From Mycobacterium sp. 1465703.0 (GTDB lineage: Bacteria; Actinomycetota; Actinomycetes; Mycobacteriales; Mycobacteriaceae), in the NCBI RefSeq assembly GCF_001672975.1, contig NZ_LZKU01000066.1, forward strand, positions 1-46,288: a stretch of DNA of 46,288 nt, read 5' to 3'. The notes beneath the pieces are model-generated. The model searched no databases, had not been told where the DNA came from, and worked only from the letters and a program-made list of their open reading frames with translations. Shown in pieces: positions 41,643-46,288 of this stretch. A program made the position numbers and the translations under genes. Within the stretch, counting starts at the first letter, position 1, and the number at the start of each line of letters is the position of its first letter.

Positions 41643-42880
41643 TGGAGCAGCGAAACCCCGTGGGCGCCGGCGACTTCAGCTACGACCCCTTCGACGCGGC
41701 GGTCATGGCGAACCCGTTGCCGTACTACCGAACCCTGCGCGACCAGCACCCGGTGTACTACATGCCGCAGTGGGACACCTTCGCACTGTCACGCTTCGAA
41801 GACATCTGGAATGTGCTGGAAGTCAACAACGGCACGTTCGTCGCCTCGGAAGGCACGCTGCCGCCGGCATCGGTTCTGGCACAACACAACAGCGGCCCGG
41901 TCGATGACCCGCCGCTGCACCCGCTGCCGTTTCATGCCATGTTCGACGCGGACCTCTACGGCGAGATCCGTCGCACCCACTCCCGGCCGTTCCGGCCCCG
42001 GGCGGTCGCGGACCTGGAGGCCAGGATCCGCACGCTGGCCAACGAGCGGCTCGACGCCCTGCTACCGGGCGGTTCATTCGACCTGACCCAGGACTACGGT
42101 GGCATCGTGGTGGCCGCCATCGTCTGCGAACTTCTAGGCATCCCAACAGATCTCGCGCCGCAGGTTCTTGCCACGGTCAATGCGGGCAGTCTCGCGCAGC
42201 CTGGCGTCGGTGTGGACACCGGACAAGCGCGTCCCAACTATTTCGAGTATCTGCTGCCCGCGGTTCAGCGTCGCCGCGCCGATTCATCCGGTGGGCCGCT
42301 CGACGTGGTCGACGGCCTGCTCGGTTATCACCTGCCTGACGGCAGCGCGCTCGACGACATGGAAGTCGCCACCCAGATGCTGTGCATCTTCATCGGCGGC
42401 ACCGAGACGGTGCCGAAAATCGTCGCCCACGGTCTCTGGGAGCTGCGCCAGCGGCCCGACCAGTTGGCCGCCGTGCGCGCCGATGTCGAGAACAACGTAC
42501 TGGTCGCGCGTGAGGAGATGATCCGATTCTGCGCTCCGGCGCAGTGGTTCGCGCGAACGGTGCGTAAGCCCTTTGAGATTCACGGTGAAACCCTGCGCCC
42601 GGGCCAGCGCGTCATCACCCTGCTCGCGTCGGCCAACCGCGACGAGCGCGAATACCCCGAACCCGACGAATTCATCTGGGACCGGCCCATTCGCCGGTCG
42701 CTGGCGTTCGGGCGCGGCCAGCACTTCTGCATCGGATACCACTTGGCGCGGCTGGAAGTGGCTGTGCTGCTGGCCGAATGGCTCCGCCGGGTGCCCGATT
42801 ACGCGATCCAACACGAAGCCGCCACCCGGCTGCCATCCAGTTTTCAATGGGGATGGAACAACATCCCGGTGGAGGTCTGA
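41642..42880 (+). CDS. Cytochrome P450
   Basis: A 412-residue soluble bacterial P450, a heme monooxygenase hydroxylating the pathway substrate. The heme-cysteine loop is AFGRGQHFCIGYHLARLE (Cys363). The I-helix is IFIGGTETVPKIV, in which the usual AGxxTT reads GGTETV, so the proton-relay acid/threonine pair is E-T rather than D/E-T in the standard order. The ERE-like ExxR is in the region EEMIRFCAPAQWFARTVRKPFEIHG. The ATG is the one inside TGATG. It follows the NIPSNAP-like gene and precedes the dehydrogenase, a common hydroxylation-then-oxidation pair. No ferredoxin gene is adjacent, so redox partners come from elsewhere. Confidence 0.92.
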   Translation: MEQRNPVGAGDFSYDPFDAAVMANPLPYYRTLRDQHPVYYMPQWDTFALSRFEDIWNVLEVNNGTFVASEGTLPPASVLAQHNSGPVDDPPLHPLPFHAMFDADLYGEIRRTHSRPFRPRAVADLEARIRTLANERLDALLPGGSFDLTQDYGGIVVAAIVCELLGIPTDLAPQVLATVNAGSLAQPGVGVDTGQARPNYFEYLLPAVQRRRADSSGGPLDVVDGLLGYHLPDGSALDDMEVATQMLCIFIGGTETVPKIVAHGLWELRQRPDQLAAVRADVENNVLVAREEMIRFCAPAQWFARTVRKPFEIHGETLRPGQRVITLLASANRDEREYPEPDEFIWDRPIRRSLAFGRGQHFCIGYHLARLEVAVLLAEWLRRVPDYAIQHEAATRLPSSFQWGWNNIPVEV

Positions 42881-42881
42881 C

Positions 42882-43850
42882 GTGTGGTCCTACCGGCTCA
42901 TCGCCCCGTATCAGTTCGAGCGGACCATCATCGACGACAAGACTCCCGAGTGCCTGACCGACGGGCAGGTGTTGCTGCGGTTCATGGCCGCGGGTGTCTG
43001 CGGCAGCGACCTGCCCGCTTTCCGCGGCGCGAAAGGCCGGATCCCCGGTGACGACGGCCGCAGCGGGCCCGAGAAGGACGGCTTTCCCATCCACGAGGTC
43101 GCCGGCGAGGTGATCGCCAGCCGGCATCCCGCACACCGTCGCGGGGATCCCGTGGTCGGCTGGGCGTCCGGGTTCGACGGTCTGATGGAGCGCGTTGTCA
43201 GCAGCGGCGACGGGCTGGCGCCGTACGATCCGGCGCTGACCCCCGCGCAGGCGGTTGGGCTGCAGCCACTGGCCTGCGTCCTGTACGCCTGCGAGCAGCT
43301 TGGCGACCTGGCCGGCCGGCATGTGGCGATCATCGGCCAGGGGTCGATCGGCCTGCTGTTCGCGTATGTCGCCAAGGCGGCCGGCGCGCGGCACGTCACC
43401 GGGGTCGACCCGATCGACCGCCGTGATGTGGCAAGGGCATTCGGGGTCGACGACCCGGTGCGCGCCACCAGCGACCGCTGGGCGAGTCAGCTCGGGTCTT
43501 CCGACCGCGCCGACGTCGTCATCGAGGCCGTCGGACACCAGGTCGCCACCCTTAGCCACGCCATCGACGCCGCCGCGCCCGGCGGCACCGTGTTCTATTT
43601 CGGCGTCGCCGACGACGACATGTACCCGATCAACATGCGCGCCATGTTGCGCAACAACCTGACCCTGAAATCCGGTGTGACGCTTGACCGACGGCGGATG
43701 CTGGAGCTGGCGAGCAAGTTCGCCGCCGAGCATCCCTGGCTACTGGGCGCCTACCTCACCCACACCTTTGGTATCGACGAGGTGCAAGACGCCTTCGAGC
43801 TGGCCTGCCGACCGGTTCCCGAACGCATCAAGATCGCGATCGCCGAATGA
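42882..43850 (+). CDS. Zinc-type medium-chain dehydrogenase
   Basis: A 322-residue medium-chain dehydrogenase/reductase. The catalytic-zinc cysteine is in AAGVCGSDLPAF, followed by a histidine/glutamate pair in FPIHEVAGEV, and the coenzyme motif is AIIGQGSIGLLFAYVAKAAGA. The four-cysteine structural zinc loop seen in many alcohol dehydrogenases is absent between residues about 80 and 110, so it is a shorter subtype. The GTG start follows GGAGGT at 42871-42876, just after the P450 stop. It probably oxidises the alcohol made by the P450 (inference). The aldolase gene follows after 7 bases. Confidence 0.87.
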   Translation: MWSYRLIAPYQFERTIIDDKTPECLTDGQVLLRFMAAGVCGSDLPAFRGAKGRIPGDDGRSGPEKDGFPIHEVAGEVIASRHPAHRRGDPVVGWASGFDGLMERVVSSGDGLAPYDPALTPAQAVGLQPLACVLYACEQLGDLAGRHVAIIGQGSIGLLFAYVAKAAGARHVTGVDPIDRRDVARAFGVDDPVRATSDRWASQLGSSDRADVVIEAVGHQVATLSHAIDAAAPGGTVFYFGVADDDMYPINMRAMLRNNLTLKSGVTLDRRRMLELASKFAAEHPWLLGAYLTHTFGIDEVQDAFELACRPVPERIKIAIAE

Positions 43851-43857
43851 GTCGGCC

Positions 43858-44616
43858 ATGACAGAGGTGTCACCGAGCGATCTGCAGCTGGCGCTGAGCC
43901 GCAAGACCCCGATCTTCGGCGGCTGGGTCACCGGCCCGACGGTGCTAGGCCCCGACGAGTTCGCCCGCGCCGGTTACGATTACGTAGGCTTTGATGCGCA
44001 GCACGGCTATCTCGACGACGCAGACACCGCCGGCATGTTGCGTCGTATCGAGCACGTGCCCGTCGGCACCGTGGTGCGGTTGCCCAACGCCGACGCGGCA
44101 CCGATCGGGCGGGTGCTGGACGCCGGCGCCGATGCCGTCGTCATCGCGATGATTGAATCGGCGGACCAGGCGGCCGCGGCGGTGGCCGCCACCCGCTACC
44201 CGCCGAGGGGCGTGCGCAGCTTCGGTCCGCTGCGGGCCAGTCTGGGGCACGACCCCGCCGCCCACGAGTCCCGGGTCAGCGTGTTCGCGATGATCGAGAC
44301 CGCGGCCGCGCTGTCCGGCATCCACGAGATCTGCGCCGTCGACGGCCTGACTGGAATGTACGTCGGCCCTGCCGATTTGGCCCTCTCGCTGGGCGCGGAC
44401 GTCATCGGAGCCACCCGTCATCCGGAAGTGCTCGACGCGATCGTGCGCATCCACCGCGCGGCGTCGGACGCCGGGCTGGTCACCGGCATCCACGCCGGCG
44501 ACGGCCAGACGGGTAAGGCCATGGCGCAGCTGGGATTTGGCATGATCACCCTGGCCGCCGAGTCGCAGGCGCTGCGACGTGGTGCCGCCGAGCACCTACG
44601 CGAGGCGACGGAATGA
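43858..44616 (+). CDS. HpcH/HpaI-type class II aldolase
   Basis: A 252-residue pyruvate/acyl-CoA aldolase-fold enzyme. The catalytic histidine is in FDAQHGYLD (H49), an arginine follows in VVRLPNAD (R74), and metal ligands are in MIETAAAL (E147) and GPADLALSLG (D173). Members cleave 4-hydroxy-2-oxo acids or citramalyl/malyl-CoA-type substrates. Coming after the P450 and dehydrogenase it could split the oxidised carbon skeleton by retro-aldol chemistry. Its stop overlaps the next ATG by 4 bases (ATGA). Confidence 0.88.
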   Translation: MTEVSPSDLQLALSRKTPIFGGWVTGPTVLGPDEFARAGYDYVGFDAQHGYLDDADTAGMLRRIEHVPVGTVVRLPNADAAPIGRVLDAGADAVVIAMIESADQAAAAVAATRYPPRGVRSFGPLRASLGHDPAAHESRVSVFAMIETAAALSGIHEICAVDGLTGMYVGPADLALSLGADVIGATRHPEVLDAIVRIHRAASDAGLVTGIHAGDGQTGKAMAQLGFGMITLAAESQALRRGAAEHLREATE

Positions 44617-45014
44617 CAGGCGACGACGAGGCGCGGATCCGTGAGCTGCTCGCCGGTTACGCCTTGGCGCTTGACGCCGGCGACGTCGACGAGTGCGCGC
44701 AGCTGTTCGCACCCGACGGCGAATTCCTGGTCTATGGAAAGACGTTCGCCGGACATGATGCTATCGCCGGTATGTTCCGGGATGCCGCGCGTGGCCTGCA
44801 CCTGACCGGCAGCGCGCAGATCGAAGTCGACGGAGTGTGCGCCACGGCCAGGTCGCAAGTGTTGTTCGTCCGTGCCGGTGATCTGCAACTGCGGCCAGCG
44901 CTCTACGACGACCGGTTGACCCGTATCGCCGGGCAGTGGCGCTTCGCGCGGCGCCGCTGCCGCTTCATCACCAGCACCGGATTGGCCGACACCCCCGAGG
45001 TGAGCCCAGCATGA
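44613..45014 (+). CDS. SnoaL/NTF2-like small protein
   Basis: A 133-residue NTF2-like fold protein (IRELLAGYALALDAGDVDECAQLFAPDGEFLVYGKTFAGHDAIAGMFRDAA), a family with isomerase, cyclase and dehydratase members and aromatic-dioxygenase subunits. The D-Y/D-H residues common in SnoaL-type active sites are present as DAGDVDE and AGHDAI, but the chemistry cannot be assigned. Both ends overlap neighbouring genes by ATGA, so it is translated with the aldolase and SDR. Confidence 0.82.
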   Translation: MTGDDEARIRELLAGYALALDAGDVDECAQLFAPDGEFLVYGKTFAGHDAIAGMFRDAARGLHLTGSAQIEVDGVCATARSQVLFVRAGDLQLRPALYDDRLTRIAGQWRFARRRCRFITSTGLADTPEVSPA

Positions 45015-45739
45015 ACCGACGTGTCGCACTCGTGACCGGCGCCGCCGGCGGGCAAGGCTGGGCGATCGCCGAAAGATTGCGCGCCAAGGGTTTTTCGGTG
45101 GCCGCGTGCGATCGGCGGACCGACGAACTCGTCTCCGCGGTCGGCCAAGCAGGTGACGAGGGGCTGATCGCGGTCGGGCTCGACGTCACCTCGCCACAGC
45201 AGTGGGACTCGGTCGTCGAACACGTCGTCGACCGCTTCGGGTCGTTGAGCACGCTGGTCAACTGCGCCGGCGTGCTGCATCGGGCATCCCTGACCGACGA
45301 GACCGCCGAGGGCTTCGAAAACTCTTGGCGGGTCAACTGTCTGGGCCCATTCCTCGGCATGCGCGCGGTGCTGCAGCAGCTACGGAAGGTGCCCAACGCG
45401 TCCATCGTCAACATCTGCAGCACGGGGGCGATCCGGCCCTTTCCGCAGCACAGCGCCTACGGCTCGTCGAAATGGGGACTGCGCGGCCTGACCCAGACGG
45501 CCGCGGCCGAACTCGCTCCCGCCGGTATCCGGGTGAACGCAGTCTTCCCCGGCCCGATCGCGACGACGATGCTCGACGAGCCCACCCAGACCCGGCTGGC
45601 CGCCGCGTCGATGTTCGGCCGGATCGGCGAGGCCGGTGAAGTCGCCGACGCGGTGGCCTTTCTGGTCTCCGACGAAGCTTCGTTCATCACCGGATCCGAG
45701 CTCGTCATCGACGGTGGGCAATGCCTGCAAATCCGATGA
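45011..45739 (+). CDS. Short-chain dehydrogenase
   Basis: A 242-residue [39 protein letters not shown] (a cysteine replaces the second asparagine of NNAG), catalytic serine in [10 protein letters not shown] and YxxxK in YGSSKWG, then [12 protein letters not shown]. The ATG at 45011 overlaps the SnoaL-like stop (ATGA); a longer frame from 44936 would lie inside that gene. It probably oxidises or reduces a hydroxyl intermediate of the pathway. The esterase gene begins 3 bases inside its stop. Confidence 0.9.
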   Translation: MNRRVALVTGAAGGQGWAIAERLRAKGFSVAACDRRTDELVSAVGQAGDEGLIAVGLDVTSPQQWDSVVEHVVDRFGSLSTLVNCAGVLHRASLTDETAEGFENSWRVNCLGPFLGMRAVLQQLRKVPNASIVNICSTGAIRPFPQHSAYGSSKWGLRGLTQTAAAELAPAGIRVNAVFPGPIATTMLDEPTQTRLAAASMFGRIGEAGEVADAVAFLVSDEASFITGSELVIDGGQCLQIR

Positions 45740-46288
45740 CCGAGCTGGACGGCGCCGACCGGCTTGACCCCGCGCTGCGCGCCGTCGCGACCGCCCGAAC
45801 TGAATTCTCGTTGGCTGCAATCCAACTCACCCGCGAGCCGTTCAACGAACGTCGCCGGCTGGGTGTCGAACAGACCGATGCACACGGCGTCGGAATCGTC
45901 GAGGACAGCGTGCCGACCGAATGGGGCGGCGTCAATGTGCGGATCTACCGTGGCGGGCCGAAAGACCGGGCACCGGTGGTGGTGTATTGCCACGCCGGCG
46001 GTTTCGCGCTGGGCAACCTCGACACCGATCACCGCCAGTGCGTGGAGCTCGCGCGCCGCGGGCGCTGCACGGTGGTTTCGGTGGACTATCGGCTGGCTCC
46101 CGAGCATCCCTGTCCCGCCGCGCTCGAGGACGCCGGCGCTGCTGCCCGCGACGGCCACGCGTGCCGGATCGACTGCGAGTTCACCCCCATTCGCCGCCAC
46201 CCACCGCAGCACAGCGCCGGCGTCCTCGAGCGCGGCGGGACAGGGATGCTCGGGAGCCAGCCGATAGTCCACCGAAACCACCGTGCAG
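45736..46288 (+). CDS. Alpha/beta hydrolase (HSL/acetyl esterase family), partial and chimeric at 3' end
   Basis: The gene runs off the window without a stop. From the ATG inside the SDR stop to about 46141 it is a normal hormone-sensitive-lipase-type esterase: oxyanion motif HAGGF (an HGGG variant), then [30 protein letters not shown], the family signature. From 46142 the frame turns into unrelated residues ([18 protein letters not shown]) because the DNA doubles back. The expected continuation, including [26 protein letters not shown] with the nucleophile serine, is present on the minus strand of 46142-46211. So the last 50 codons should not be trusted. Confidence 0.7.
   Translation, partial: MTELDGADRLDPALRAVATARTEFSLAAIQLTREPFNERRRLGVEQTDAHGVGIVEDSVPTEWGGVNVRIYRGGPKDRAPVVVYCHAGGFALGNLDTDHRQCVELARRGRCTVVSVDYRLAPEHPCPAALEDAGAAARDGHACRIDCEFTPIRRHPPQHSAGVLERGGTGMLGSQPIVHRNHRA
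46065..46288. repeat. 77-bp perfect inverted repeat at the window end (fold-back)
   Basis: 46065-46141 is exactly reverse-complemented at 46212-46288, with 70 bases between. The spacer's reverse complement encodes the correct continuation of the esterase. The turn occurs at GCCGGCGCTG, present in both orientations (10-base microhomology). This is the pattern of template switching or end-of-contig chimerism. Confidence 0.9.

Noticed and set aside
45457..46281. Minus-strand frame beginning with an esterase signature ([12 protein letters not shown])
   Set aside because: Its start is the fold-back copy of the plus-strand esterase and it then runs antisense through the SDR; it is a product of the inverted repeat.

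Overview
The window looks like chromosomal DNA of a Mycobacterium, probably a slow-growing, M. avium-complex-like species. It is GC-rich and uses GTG/TTG starts. Its left part follows the order of the M. tuberculosis Rv0144-Rv0161 block: TetR, tandem SAM methyltransferases, aldehyde dehydrogenase, SDR, tyrosine phosphatase PtbB, FadE2, three-gene transhydrogenase pntAA-pntAB-pntB, a 41-residue Rv0157A-like protein, TetR, FAD oxidase. This assignment rests on remembered gene order and protein motifs, not on a database search.

Layout. 1-2925: end of an AlkA-type glycosylase gene, Dps, pirin and a TetR regulator with a probable operator. 2981-5817: three tandem methyltransferase paralogues. 5927-7495: LytR-CpsA-Psr cell-wall ligase. 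7653-16655: the conserved Rv0147-Rv0158-like core. 16652-20407: a lineage-specific stretch with an alpha/beta hydrolase, a DapB-like reductase, an SDR, a striking 24-bp inverted-repeat element and Tag glycosylase. 20467-21807: Rv0161-like FAD oxidase.

21808-30864 is an accessory island with visibly lower GC, rare TTA codons and long gene-free gaps. It carries (a) a translationally coupled operon of a caspase-like peptidase, an unrecognised 433-residue two-part protein and a ComEC-like metallo-beta-lactamase-fold hydrolase; (b) a convergent patatin-like phospholipase; (c) a second coupled operon of an unrecognised 342-residue protein (faintly nucleoid-associated NdpA-like), a RelA/SpoT-type nucleotidyltransferase and a ParB/sulfiredoxin-fold protein. 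Protease, lipase and alarmone-synthetase effectors side by side make this a strong candidate for one or two undescribed defence (abortive-infection-type) systems.

30865-46288 is a CoA-linked catabolic cluster: TetR, two double-hotdog thioesterases, SMP-30 lactonase, SRPBCC protein, F420-dependent LLM oxidoreductase, acyl-CoA dehydrogenase, DUF427, HxlR and NmrA proteins, class III CoA transferase, a NIPSNAP-like protein, cytochrome P450, zinc-type dehydrogenase, HpcH aldolase, SnoaL-like protein, SDR and an esterase. Three exact copies of a bipartite motif, TTTACAAA-N9-AAGTGTCA, sit before three of its transcription units, with a degenerate fourth copy at the TetR gene. They suggest a local regulon. 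The substrate is unknown.

The last 224 bases fold back on themselves (77-bp perfect inverted repeat). The final esterase gene is therefore chimeric from about 46142, most likely an assembly or library artefact at a contig end. I saw no tRNA, rRNA, CRISPR array or intact insertion sequence.
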